Source: Candidatus Villigracilis proximus (lineage in GTDB: Bacteria > Chloroflexota > Anaerolineae > Anaerolineales > Villigracilaceae). From it: a DNA stretch of 64,000 nucleotides. The notes below the pieces were generated by a model. That model searched no databases. It saw only the letters and a program-made list of their open reading frames with translations, and was not told where the DNA came from. Positions 53,598-62,352 of this stretch are shown in pieces (within the stretch, counting starts at the first letter, position 1; every line of letters begins with the position of its first letter). Where the stretch lies: the NCBI GenBank assembly GCA_016715195.1, contig JADKBB010000001.1, positions 1-64,000 on the forward strand, read 5' to 3'. The position numbers and the translations under genes are program-made.

Positions 53598-55262
53598 ATG
53601 TCAGACTTGATCAAGCAAATCACAGGTGATTTGCAGAAACAAATTGAAGGCTTTAATCCCGAGCTCAATATCAGTGATATCGGTATTGTGTTGGAGGCGG
53701 GTGATGGTATTGCCCGTGTAAGTGGTCTTGCGAATATCAAAGCGCAGGAACTTGTGCAGTTCTCCAATGGCGTTATGGGTACAGCGTTCAACCTCGAAAA
53801 AGATAGTGTGGGTGTGATCGTGATGGGTGCCTACGACGGTATCGTTGAAGGCATGACCGTGCGCGGCACAAATCGTATTGCTTCCGTTCCTGTTGGTGAT
53901 GCAATGATCGGACGTGTGGTTAACGCGTTGGGTGAGCCGATTGACGGCAAGGGCCCGATCGCAACCACGGGTTTCCGCCCGGTGGAGCGCATTGCTCCCG
54001 GCGTGGTTTATCGTCAGGATGTGGATACTCCTGTGCAGACTGGTATCAAATCCATTGATGCAATGATCCCTGTTGGTCGCGGTCAACGTCAATTGATCAT
54101 CGGCGACCGCCAAACCGGTAAGACTGCCATTGCGATCGATACGATCATCAATCAAAAAGGCAAAGATCTGGTTTGTATCTATGTGGCGATTGGTCAGAAG
54201 AAAGCGGCTGTTGCTCGTACACTTGGTATTCTTGAAAAAGCTGGCGCGATGGAACATACGATCATCGTTGTTGCTGCTGCTGATGAATCGGCAGCTTTGC
54301 AATACATTGCTCCGTACTCTGGCACAGCCATTGGTGAAGAATTCATGGAAACAGGGCGCGATGCTCTGATCATTTATGATGATCTTTCCAAGCATGCTTG
54401 GGCGTATCGTCAGGTTTCCCTGCTCTTGCGCCGCCCGCCCGGACGTGAAGCGTATCCTGGTGATGTGTTCTATCTCCACTCCCGCTTATTGGAACGCTCC
54501 GCACGCCTTGCGAACAAATACGTTATCGTTAAGAAAGATTACAAAGAAGCATTAGCGTCTGAAAAAGACGGCGTAGATGGAAAAGTTTATACCGGCCCGA
54601 TCTCAAAAGACGAAGCCGAAGAAGCCCGCAAACATATGGGCAATGCAGATGATCACAAGATTATTAAAGTTGCAGGTACGGGTGGTTCACTCACTTCGCT
54701 GCCGATCATTGAAACTTTGCTTGGCGATATTTCTGCTTATGTTCCCACGAACGTAATTTCAATTACAGATGGTCAGATCTTCCTTGAGAGTAACCTCTTC
54801 AATGCAGGTATCCGCCCTGCGGTAAACGTAGGTGTTTCTGTTTCCCGCGTAGGTGGTGATGCCCAAACCAAAGCCATGAAACAAGTGGCTGGACGTTTGC
54901 GCCTCGACATGGCTGCTTATCGTGAGTTGGCTGCGTTTGCTCTTATGGCTTCCGACCTTGATAAGTCCACTCAACAGCAGTTGAGTCGCGGTCAGCACAT
55001 GCAGGAAATCCTCAAGCAGCCCCAGTATCAGCCTGCTGAACTTGTAGATCAGGTGATCTTGCTTTTTGCGGGGACGAATGGTTTTGCTGATGGCGTGCCT
55101 CTGGATAAGATGCCTCAATGGCAGACGGACGTTATCCGTTTTATGGCAACATCCTACCCTGAAGTTGGCAAGGATATTGTGGCGAAGAAAGCCATTTCTG
55201 ACGATAATCGCGCCGCACTTGTGAAGGCCCTCGAAGCTTTCCGCACAGGCTGGGTAGCTTAG
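53598..55262 (+). CDS. atpA: ATP synthase F1 subunit alpha
   Basis: A 554-residue subunit of F1. The P-loop GDRQTGKTAIA lies at about residue 172, and the signatures VARVSGLANIKAQELVQF and SRLLERSA are intact. It is somewhat longer than the usual 502-513 residues because of a C-terminal tail and a segment near residue 400. The ATG at 53598 is used because GGAGG lies upstream; an earlier in-frame ATG at 53505 would start in the leader hairpin region. It is the first gene of atpAGDC; delta, b, c and a are not upstream. Confidence 0.97.
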   Translation: MSDLIKQITGDLQKQIEGFNPELNISDIGIVLEAGDGIARVSGLANIKAQELVQFSNGVMGTAFNLEKDSVGVIVMGAYDGIVEGMTVRGTNRIASVPVGDAMIGRVVNALGEPIDGKGPIATTGFRPVERIAPGVVYRQDVDTPVQTGIKSIDAMIPVGRGQRQLIIGDRQTGKTAIAIDTIINQKGKDLVCIYVAIGQKKAAVARTLGILEKAGAMEHTIIVVAAADESAALQYIAPYSGTAIGEEFMETGRDALIIYDDLSKHAWAYRQVSLLLRRPPGREAYPGDVFYLHSRLLERSARLANKYVIVKKDYKEALASEKDGVDGKVYTGPISKDEAEEARKHMGNADDHKIIKVAGTGGSLTSLPIIETLLGDISAYVPTNVISITDGQIFLESNLFNAGIRPAVNVGVSVSRVGGDAQTKAMKQVAGRLRLDMAAYRELAAFALMASDLDKSTQQQLSRGQHMQEILKQPQYQPAELVDQVILLFAGTNGFADGVPLDKMPQWQTDVIRFMATSYPEVGKDIVAKKAISDDNRAALVKALEAFRTGWVA

Positions 55263-55294
55263 GCTATCCTACTAAGGAATAAAGGACTAATCTT

Positions 55295-56185
55295 ATGGCT
55301 TCCGCTCGTGAAATGCGGCTCCGAATTAAGAGCGTAAAAAACATTTCGCAAGTCACACGCGCATTGGAAACGGTGAGCGCCAGCAAGGTCCGCAAGGCAA
55401 TTAATGCGGTTACGGCGACTCGTTCCTATGCGACAAAAGCCTGGCAGGTATTACGACATGTTGCGGAACAACCGGGACGTGACAGCCTGCATCCGCTTTT
55501 GGCGAAACGTAAATCAGTGAACAATACATTGGTGCTTGTTGTTACAGGTGACCGCGGACTCGCGGGCGCGTATAACTCCAATGTGATCCGTTTTACGTCT
55601 CAACGTTTTGACTCGAATGCTGTTCCTGTTAAATATATAGCTGTTGGCCGTAAAGGCCGTGACCTGTTGATCCGCCGCGGGAAAAAGGTAATTGCAGATT
55701 TTAGCAACCTGCCTGCCGCGCCAAGTTTTGCCGATGTTTCTGCAATTGGCCGTCTTGCAGTTGAAGAATTCAATACCGGCGCTGTGGATGAGGTTTTCCT
55801 CGTCTACACAGACTTTGTCAATATGGGACGCCAGATCGCAACAGTTAAGAAACTCCTTCCGCTTGAACTTGAGGGAGAAGGATTGGTGGAGGATTTTGGA
55901 AATAAATCCACCGGCCCGGCTGCAGCGTATGAATATGAACCTGATATGCGTGTGATCCTTGATGAGATCATTCCGCGCTTTACTGCTTTGCAAGTCTATC
56001 AGTCAGTATTGGAATCCCAGGCCAGTGAACATGCGGCTCGTATGATCGCCATGCGTAACGCCACCGATAATGCAAAAGAATTGGTTGGCGCTTTGCAATT
56101 GGCTTATAACAAAGTTCGTCAGCAAGGCATTACGAACGATATCTTAGACATTGTAGGCGGCGCTGAAGCGCTGGCCGCGAAATAA
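55295..56185 (+). CDS. atpG: ATP synthase F1 subunit gamma
   Basis: A 296-residue rotor subunit. The N-terminal REMRLRIKSVKNISQVTRALETVSASKVRKA and the C-terminal ESQASEHAARMIAMRNATDNAKELV are characteristic long helices. It follows atpA after 32 bases and precedes atpD by 12 bases. Confidence 0.97.
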   Translation: MASAREMRLRIKSVKNISQVTRALETVSASKVRKAINAVTATRSYATKAWQVLRHVAEQPGRDSLHPLLAKRKSVNNTLVLVVTGDRGLAGAYNSNVIRFTSQRFDSNAVPVKYIAVGRKGRDLLIRRGKKVIADFSNLPAAPSFADVSAIGRLAVEEFNTGAVDEVFLVYTDFVNMGRQIATVKKLLPLELEGEGLVEDFGNKSTGPAAAYEYEPDMRVILDEIIPRFTALQVYQSVLESQASEHAARMIAMRNATDNAKELVGALQLAYNKVRQQGITNDILDIVGGAEALAAK

Positions 56186-56197
56186 CTGGAGGAACTC

Positions 56198-57601
56198 ATG
56201 GCAAACTCAACAGGCCGTGTCGTACAAATTCTTGGTGGTGTAGTAGATGTGGAATTTTCTGAAGGAAACATTCCCGGGCTTTTCGAAGCGATCTCAGTTG
56301 ATCGTGAAGGCAAGAAGCCTTTAGTGCTCGAAGTGCAAAAACACCTTGGTAATAACTGGGTACGTACCGTATCCATGGACTCAACTGATGGTCTTCAACG
56401 CGGTGTCCCCGCGATTGCAACCGGCGCACCGATCATGGTTCCCGTTGGACCTTCCACTCTTGGCCGCATTTTCAACGTGCTTGGTCAACCTGTGGATGAG
56501 AAAGGCCCCGTCAACGCTTCTTCTTATTATCCAATTCACCGTTCCGCCCCTTCCTTCGAAGAACAGTCCACCCGCGTGGAAGTTTTCGAAACAGGCGTAA
56601 AGGTTGTAGATTTGATCGCTCCGTTCACCAAAGGTGGTAAGACAGGCATCTTCGGCGGCGCAGGTACAGGCAAGACCGTTATCATCATGGAACTCATCCG
56701 CTCTGTTGCGACCGAACACGAAGGCAATTCTGTGTTCGCAGGCGTAGGCGAACGAACCCGTGAAGGTACACAGCTTTATCGTGAAATGCTCGAATCCGGC
56801 GTTATGAAAGATACCGTCATGGTGTACGGCCAGATGAATGAACCTTCAGGCGTGCGTCTGCGTGTGGCTCTTTCTGCGCTTTCCATGGCTGAATATTTCC
56901 GCGATCAGGGCAAGGATGTTCTCCTCTTCATTGACAACATCTTCCGCTTCACCATGTCCGGTTCCGAAGTATCCGCGCTGCTTGGTCGTATGCCTTCCGC
57001 TGTAGGTTATCAGCCAACGCTTGCGACTGAAATGGGTGAGTTACAGGAACGTATTACATCAACTCGCACCGGCTCGATCACTTCCATGCAGGCGATTTAC
57101 GTGCCCGCCGATGACTACTCCGATCCTGCTCCAGTAGCGACCTTTACACATTTGGATGCGACGATCGCTCTCGAACGCTCCATCGTGGAAAAAGGTATTT
57201 ACCCCGCCGTGGATCCGCTCGCTTCCACCTCCCGAATTCTTGATCCTAACATCGTTGGAGAAGAACACTACCGGACAGCGCGTGAAGTTCAGCGTATTTT
57301 GCAGCGCTATAAAGACTTACAGGATATCATCGCCATTCTCGGTATTGATGAACTCTCTGAAGACGATAAACTCATCGTGTCACGCGCCCGCAAGATCGAA
57401 CGTTTCTTCTCCCAGCCTTTCTATGTGGCTGAACGCTTCACCGGCATTGACGGACGGTATGTTCCTCTTAAGGATACTGTCAGTGGCTTCCGTGAGATCC
57501 TTGATGGTAAATGTGATGATCTCCCCGAACAGGCTTTCATGATGGCCGGTACGATCCAGGATGTTCGTGAGCGCGCCGAAAAACTTTCCAAGAGTGCGTA
57601 A
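56198..57601 (+). CDS. atpD: ATP synthase F1 subunit beta
   Basis: A 467-residue catalytic subunit. P-loop GGAGTGKTVIIMELI at about residue 151, the VFAGVGERTREG motif, FIDNIFRFT, and ALERSIVEKGIYPAVDPLASTSR are intact, so the catalytic Lys, Glu and Arg contacts are all there. GGAGG precedes the start. It is followed by a hairpin-rich gap before atpC. Confidence 0.98.
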   Translation: MANSTGRVVQILGGVVDVEFSEGNIPGLFEAISVDREGKKPLVLEVQKHLGNNWVRTVSMDSTDGLQRGVPAIATGAPIMVPVGPSTLGRIFNVLGQPVDEKGPVNASSYYPIHRSAPSFEEQSTRVEVFETGVKVVDLIAPFTKGGKTGIFGGAGTGKTVIIMELIRSVATEHEGNSVFAGVGERTREGTQLYREMLESGVMKDTVMVYGQMNEPSGVRLRVALSALSMAEYFRDQGKDVLLFIDNIFRFTMSGSEVSALLGRMPSAVGYQPTLATEMGELQERITSTRTGSITSMQAIYVPADDYSDPAPVATFTHLDATIALERSIVEKGIYPAVDPLASTSRILDPNIVGEEHYRTAREVQRILQRYKDLQDIIAILGIDELSEDDKLIVSRARKIERFFSQPFYVAERFTGIDGRYVPLKDTVSGFREILDGKCDDLPEQAFMMAGTIQDVRERAEKLSKSA

Positions 57602-57605
57602 ATAA

Positions 57606-57668
57606 GTAGTGTCAAGTGTTTCAGTGTCAGGTATCAGGTTTGACCTGACACTTGACGCCTGACACTGG
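57606..57668 (+). promoter_or_regulatory. hairpin-rich gap between atpD and atpC
   Basis: Repeats of GTCAAGTGT, AGTGTCAGGT, ACCTGACACTTGAC and CCTGACACT give several alternative stems, for example CAGTGTCAGGT with ACCTGACACT(T). It may set the ratio of epsilon to beta by mRNA processing, or be an inserted small repeat. Confidence 0.55.
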
Positions 57669-57677
57669 AGAACTCAA

Positions 57678-58115
57678 ATGACCATTCGTTGTGAAATTGT
57701 TTCTCAAGACCGCACCGTATTTGCGGGTGATGTGGATATTGTTGTTCTTCCTGGCGCTGCCGGGGAGATGGGTATTCTTCCAAAGCATGCACCCGTTCTC
57801 ACCACTTTGAAATTTGGCCTTATCAAAGTCCGCAAAAGCGGCAAGGAAGAAGTATTTACAGTAGCTGGTGGGGTTGCTGAAGTGCAGCCTGATATTGTTA
57901 CTGTTCTTGCAGATTCCGCAGAAAATGTGGAAGAGATCGATGTAGCCCGTGCAGAAGCTGCGCGTGTACGTGCTGAAGAAGCTCTTGCGAAGGGTGTGCC
58001 TGCAGATACTGATGCCTACCTTGCAATGGAAGCCGCATTACGAAAATCCAACTTACGTCTCGACGCTGCCCGTCGTTATCGCAAGAACACCCGCTCTCCC
58101 TATTCGGAACAATAA
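57678..58115 (+). CDS. atpC: ATP synthase F1 subunit epsilon
   Basis: A 145-residue subunit. N-terminal beta domain (RCEIVSQDRTVFAGDVDIVVLPGAAGEMGILPKHAPVLTTLKFG) and a two-helix C-terminus (AEAARVRAEEALAKG) fit the family. It is last of the F1 genes here and precedes the MreB-like gene by 12 bases. Confidence 0.95.
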   Translation: MTIRCEIVSQDRTVFAGDVDIVVLPGAAGEMGILPKHAPVLTTLKFGLIKVRKSGKEEVFTVAGGVAEVQPDIVTVLADSAENVEEIDVARAEAARVRAEEALAKGVPADTDAYLAMEAALRKSNLRLDAARRYRKNTRSPYSEQ

Positions 58116-58127
58116 ACCCCTGTGGCT

Positions 58128-59129
58128 ATGTTTTCCAAAGACCTGGGTATTGACCTGGGTACAATGTTCACTCGTCTCGCCGATAGTGCTCAAGTGCTAT
58201 TGGAGGAGCCGACGATTGTTGCCATTGATGTAGATGACCAGAAAATGGTGGCGGCAGGTCTCGAAGCGCGTGACATGTTTGGAAAAGTTCCAGATAGTAT
58301 TGAAGTCGCGCGTCCGCTTCGAAATGGCGTGATCGCTGACTACGAAATTACAGAAACTTTACTGCAATATTTATTGCAGCGTGTAAGCGGTTCGATGCGC
58401 ATCTTCCGTCCGCGTGTGATGATCTCTGTTCCTTATGGAGTCACCAGCGTGGAGCGTCGTGCGGTCTATGAAGCGGTGATGGAAGCAGGCAGCCGTGAAG
58501 CGTTCCTGATCCAGCAGCCTTTGGCAGCGGCCATTGGCATTGATTTGCCCATTAATTCCCCATCAGGAAATATGATCATCAGCCTTGGCGGCGGTTGTAC
58601 TGAAGCCGCTGTGATGGCAATGTATGGTATTGTCGCAGCGGATACATTGCGCGCCGGTGGCATGGATCTGGATGAAGCCATTGTTAATTATGTGCGTCGT
58701 AAGTATGGTGTCATCATTGGGCAGGGAACAGCTGAACAATTAAAGATTCGTATCGGCGCCGCAGTTCCTCAGGATACTGAAAATAGCATGGAAGTGCAGG
58801 GACAGGATCAGGTCACTGGTCTGCCGCGTCCTGTTACATTGACAACCGGCGAAATTGTTGAAGCTTTGCAGGAGCCGTTGAAGCAGATCGTGGAGACAGG
58901 CCGCAAGGTGCTCGAAAAGACCCCGCCTGAATTGGTCTCCGATATTATTGACCGTGGCGTTGCGTTGTGCGGCGGCGGAGCGCTTTTGCGCGGTGTTGAT
59001 AAACTCCTGACAAAATCACTTGGTATTCCGGCTTATCTTGTAGATAACCCATTGACTTGTGTGGTACAAGGTGCGGTAAAGGGTTTCAGTATGCTGAATG
59101 TGATCCGCAGAAATTTGCCGCAAGTTTAA
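58128..59129 (+). CDS. mreB: MreB-like rod-shape protein
   Basis: A 333-residue actin-fold protein. The phosphate-1 loop DLGIDLGTMFTR lies at the start; PRVMISVPYGVTSVERRAVYEA, QQPLAAAIGIDLPI, GNMIISLGGGCTEAAVM and ALCGGGALLRGVDKL complete the nucleotide pocket. It should form cytoskeletal filaments guiding wall synthesis. There is no mreC/mreD downstream. A short gap after atpC suggests co-transcription. Start: ATG at 58128, with GTG at 58122 possible; no strong ribosome site is seen. Confidence 0.9.
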   Translation: MFSKDLGIDLGTMFTRLADSAQVLLEEPTIVAIDVDDQKMVAAGLEARDMFGKVPDSIEVARPLRNGVIADYEITETLLQYLLQRVSGSMRIFRPRVMISVPYGVTSVERRAVYEAVMEAGSREAFLIQQPLAAAIGIDLPINSPSGNMIISLGGGCTEAAVMAMYGIVAADTLRAGGMDLDEAIVNYVRRKYGVIIGQGTAEQLKIRIGAAVPQDTENSMEVQGQDQVTGLPRPVTLTTGEIVEALQEPLKQIVETGRKVLEKTPPELVSDIIDRGVALCGGGALLRGVDKLLTKSLGIPAYLVDNPLTCVVQGAVKGFSMLNVIRRNLPQV

Positions 59130-59150
59130 TGTTGACTTAATCAGAAAATA

Positions 59151-59186
59151 AAAACGGGTGACTCACTGTTGAGTTACCCGTTTTTT
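59151..59186 (+). terminator. terminator after mreB
   Basis: AAAACGGGTGACTCA pairs with TGAGTTACCCGTTTT (one mismatch), followed by TT. It ends the atpAGDC-mreB transcript. Confidence 0.9.
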
Positions 59187-59210
59187 GATACCTAAAACTT
59201 GTCTACTAAT

Positions 59211-60476
59211 TTATAAAATAACGGGACTCTCCACTTTTTGCCTTTCTTGCGAGGCCTTTCCTCCCAAATATGCCAGACCGGCGCCGGCTGTAAATAAAAT
59301 GATGTTGATAACAAAGGGCAGATCTTTGTTTAGAGTAGAGAGTGTTCCTGCGATCCAGCCAAATGGAGATGTAAGCAGAATAACGCCAACGTATAAAATG
59401 GATTGAATCCGGGCGCGTTCCTTCGGGTCGATGGTTAAGGCGATCAGCCGATCAACGAGCGGACTGACTGCGGCGAAACTACAAGCCTCCAGAAATACGC
59501 TGACCAGGAGCATGAAATAACCCTTCTCCGGCGCAGTGATCAATAATATCTGGCTGATAATAAAACCCAGAAATCCAATGGTCATGGGAAGCTTGAAGTG
59601 CAGTCTGTTCAATACTGGATTGATCAGGAAAAAGAAAACGAGCATGATGGCTGTTTTCACAAAAGGAAATAAAGCCAGGTTTTGCGCCGGAACATTCAGT
59701 TTCTCTGTGACAATAATGCCCCAGAAACTACCGCTGATCATGGCAGAGATGCTGATGACGAGCATGATGCCGGCTGTATACAGGGTTGCAGGGGATTTAA
59801 GTAAATTTTGAAAAACTCCCTTGTATTCACCCAGTACGCTAAAGACACTTTGATGTCGTGTTTCATGCAGGCGTATGATTCCCTGTTTGGTTTCCTGAGT
59901 CATTTGATAAGTGACCACAGCTTTTAAGGTAAACATGAACGCGGCGAAAAAATACAACCCGCGGACTGTGGGTACAAGAGAGAATATGCCGATCAATATC
60001 CCCGCCAGCGGCGCGACAAACCCGACGATTTGATTGGCGATATAGATCCAGGTGTATATATCCACCAGTTGGTCTTCTTCGGCATCCTCCACCAAAAGGC
60101 AGGACCATGAATTATGAGTGATGCGCCAGACACTGTTGATAATCCCTGCTGCGAGGAAGTACCAAAAATTTTGAGCGACTGCCGATATAAGCGAAGGGAT
60201 GGTCCACGATAATATGTCAAAGATCAGAGTTGTGAGGCGGCGGCCTAATTTGTCAGTGACAACGCCGCTTAATAATGCAAGAAGAACCTGAAATCCCCAA
60301 CTGACGCTAACGATCAGGCCGATCTGTTTGTCGGTTAATCCGATTGCGACCATGTAAATGGATGCGTAAGGTGCATATAAGTTGAAAGGAATTCCCCATA
60401 ATGGTTCAGGGTAGACACAGCCGCGCGGATTTCCAGTCAGGTTTTTTAGTGTGGTAATTAGTGAGTGGTTTTTCAA
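59211..60476 (-). CDS. MFS transporter
   Basis: A 421-residue membrane protein with about 12 helices. The loop between helices 2 and 3, GVVTDKLGRRLTT, is the MFS signature. The two halves are joined by a charged cytoplasmic loop (ETKQGIIRLHETRHQS). The substrate is unknown; sugar or drug carriers are possible. The methyltransferase gene lies 30 bases upstream on the same strand. Confidence 0.88.
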   Translation of the reverse strand: MKNHSLITTLKNLTGNPRGCVYPEPLWGIPFNLYAPYASIYMVAIGLTDKQIGLIVSVSWGFQVLLALLSGVVTDKLGRRLTTLIFDILSWTIPSLISAVAQNFWYFLAAGIINSVWRITHNSWSCLLVEDAEEDQLVDIYTWIYIANQIVGFVAPLAGILIGIFSLVPTVRGLYFFAAFMFTLKAVVTYQMTQETKQGIIRLHETRHQSVFSVLGEYKGVFQNLLKSPATLYTAGIMLVISISAMISGSFWGIIVTEKLNVPAQNLALFPFVKTAIMLVFFFLINPVLNRLHFKLPMTIGFLGFIISQILLITAPEKGYFMLLVSVFLEACSFAAVSPLVDRLIALTIDPKERARIQSILYVGVILLTSPFGWIAGTLSTLNKDLPFVINIILFTAGAGLAYLGGKASQERQKVESPVIL

Positions 60477-60506
60477 GGTGATACTCTCGTGAAAAGAAAT
60501 GATATT

Positions 60507-61175
60507 TTAGAGTTCTGATTTCCAGCCTGCGTATACAGCGAAGCGAAAGGAGTGAAAGAAGGATGCTGCGTTTTGAAATCCGATTTCTTTAAGCCATGAT
60601 ACCTGGTCTGAAAGTGTGGCGCATTTATCGTAAGTCATGCGTTCCTGAGCAGCGCGGATTTCATCCTCGTCGCTGCCTAATGCACGGGCACCGTTAAGAT
60701 GCATATCTTCATAGAGTTGCTGCTGCCATTCGTTATCTCCCAGAATTTGTTCGCCGTTGATGAAAATCCCGCCCGGCGCAAGAGATTGATAAATGCGCTT
60801 GAACAGATTGCGCTTATCTTCATCGCTGAGATGGTGGATCGCAAGCGATGAAATGATTGCATGAAAAGTCCCAGCGGGGAGCGGGTCTGTCATGGGTTGG
60901 ATGAAAACTTTAGGTTGGTATTGCGCCAATCGCTGTTGTGCTTTTGAAAGCATGTCTGCTGATTCGTCTAATAAGGTTAGTGATGCAGATTTAACCTTTT
61001 GCATGACAAACTCACTCAGCAGGCCGGTCCCTGCGCCAAGGTCGAGAATGGCGGGGGATGGGGTTTTGATCGAGCGCGCAGCCAGGTCTGCGGCGGCGGC
61101 ATAGAATAGGTCGTAGCACGGGATGAGGCGACGGCGTGATGTATCGTATTCAGAGGCATTCCATATTTTGCTCAT
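60507..61175 (-). CDS. class I SAM-dependent methyltransferase
   Basis: A 222-residue soluble methyltransferase. Motif I is ILDLGAGTGLLSEFV near residue 45-59, followed by SLTLLDESADML, and AIISSLAIHHLSDEDKRNLFKRIYQSLAPGGIFINGEQIL contains motifs IV-VI. The longer ORF has an unlikely His/Lys-rich N-terminus; the ATG at 61175 fits the family. The substrate is unknown. Confidence 0.88.
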   Translation of the reverse strand: MSKIWNASEYDTSRRRLIPCYDLFYAAAADLAARSIKTPSPAILDLGAGTGLLSEFVMQKVKSASLTLLDESADMLSKAQQRLAQYQPKVFIQPMTDPLPAGTFHAIISSLAIHHLSDEDKRNLFKRIYQSLAPGGIFINGEQILGDNEWQQQLYEDMHLNGARALGSDEDEIRAAQERMTYDKCATLSDQVSWLKEIGFQNAASFFHSFRFAVYAGWKSEL

Positions 61176-61346
61176 GCGCGTGATGTTACCATAGAGAGGA
61201 TGATGCTTCGCATCCGGATGCACTTTTAGCTGATTCTGCTTCGAGCACTGACTCTGTTTTTTGGGCAGGAGCAGGTTTGGGTGAGTCTGATGCGAAGCGG
61301 CGTGGGGTGCGAACATTCATGAACCGGGGAAGTTCCGCCGCTTTTC

Positions 61347-61381
61347 CAAAAAAAGACCCGTCATTGTTTGGCGGGTCTTTT
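61347..61381 (-). terminator. rho-independent terminator downstream of rex
   Basis: On the minus strand AAAAGACCCG ... CGGGTCTTTT form the stem with a T run at the end. Confidence 0.85.
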
Positions 61382-61402
61382 GCGTTTTATGTATTTCTAT
61401 GT

Positions 61403-62020
61403 TTATAAATAATAGGTCATGCGCTGCAAGTGGGTGGCGGGGTCAATGTATTGTACTTTTACGTTGTTTGGCACATTGAGGCTGATCGGGGCGTAGTTCA
61501 AAAAGGCTTTTACGCCGGCTTGCATGAGTTTATCTGTTACGCTTTGTGCGGCGGCAGCCAGGACAGTGAGCATGGCAATTTTTACGCCCGCTGCTTTTAC
61601 CCGTTCGATCATTTTTTCGGTATCTTCAACAATAAATTAATCGATTTTTTGTCCAACCTTTTCTTTATCATTATCAAAGATCATGACGATATGAAAACCG
61701 CGATTGGCGAAACCCTGATAATTTGCAAGCGCATGGCCCATGTCACCTGCACCAACCAGTACCACGTCCCATTTGCGATCTACTTTCAAGATTTCGCGTA
61801 GTTTGTCTAATAGGTAGGCAATGGAATATCCCGTACCTTGTTTGCCAAATTCGCCAAATTGTGAGATGTCTTTGCGAATTTGTGCCGCAGAGATGCCTAC
61901 GTGTTCGCCAAGTTCCTGTGAAGAAGTGGTCTTAAGTCCATTATCGGCCATGCGCTGTAGAGCACGCAGGTAGACCGGCAGACGACCAATGATAATATCA
62001 GGGATTTTTTCTGCGTTCAT
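61403..62020 (-). pseudogene. rex: redox-sensing repressor Rex with in-frame UAA
   Basis: A Rex repressor of about 205 residues if read through a UAA at 61639-61637. The N-terminal winged helix (PVYLRALQRM, SSQELGEHVGISAAQIRKDISQFGEFGKQGTGYSI) and the Rossmann GAGDMGHALANYQGF are before the stop. FIVEDTEKMIERVKAAGVKIAMLTV and the C-terminal NYAPISLNVPNNVKVQ follow in the same frame. Without the second half the NADH domain is incomplete, so the product would be a non-sensing or unstable repressor. A single-base change or error would explain it. UAA is not a known recoding codon here. The start at 62020 follows GAGGG. A Rex-like operator lies before gap. Confidence 0.85.
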
Positions 62021-62080
62021 GTTATGCCCTCGCATTTTTGAAATTTTCATAACTCTACCATAATTTTTAGTTTTGTACAA

Positions 62081-62352
62081 TTAGACACAAGTACTTCACA
62101 ATCAAAAAACAGCGTAAACCTGCAAATTTCCGCAGTTTTTTGCAGTAGACTGAACTTATTTTCCCCGAATTAAAGTTGTGTATTTTTGGAGCATTTTTTG
62201 GGTCGTCAAGCCCGAATTGGTTTTACAGCCAATTTTTGGCAATTATGAGACCTTGTTTTCGCATTATTCCGATGTCACAGAGAATGGCCGGCTTAAAATT
62301 GTTTGTCCCTTTACAGGGTGAATATGGCAGCCTTGTTCTGGTGGTACTCATC
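62081..62352. other. intergenic region upstream of rex
   Basis: No gene is seen. The first 80 bases hold a TTGTGAAGTACTTGTGT string on the minus strand, a possible degenerate Rex half-site pair, but not a proper palindrome. The rest shows nothing recognisable. Confidence 0.4.

Noticed and set aside
53601..54479. 292-residue minus-strand reading frame over atpA
   Set aside because: It is the antisense shadow of a conserved gene and has His/Asn-rich nonsense composition.
61637..61639. In-frame UAA in rex as programmed read-through
   Set aside because: No supporting signal was seen; UAA recoding is not established in these bacteria and many genes here end in UAA.
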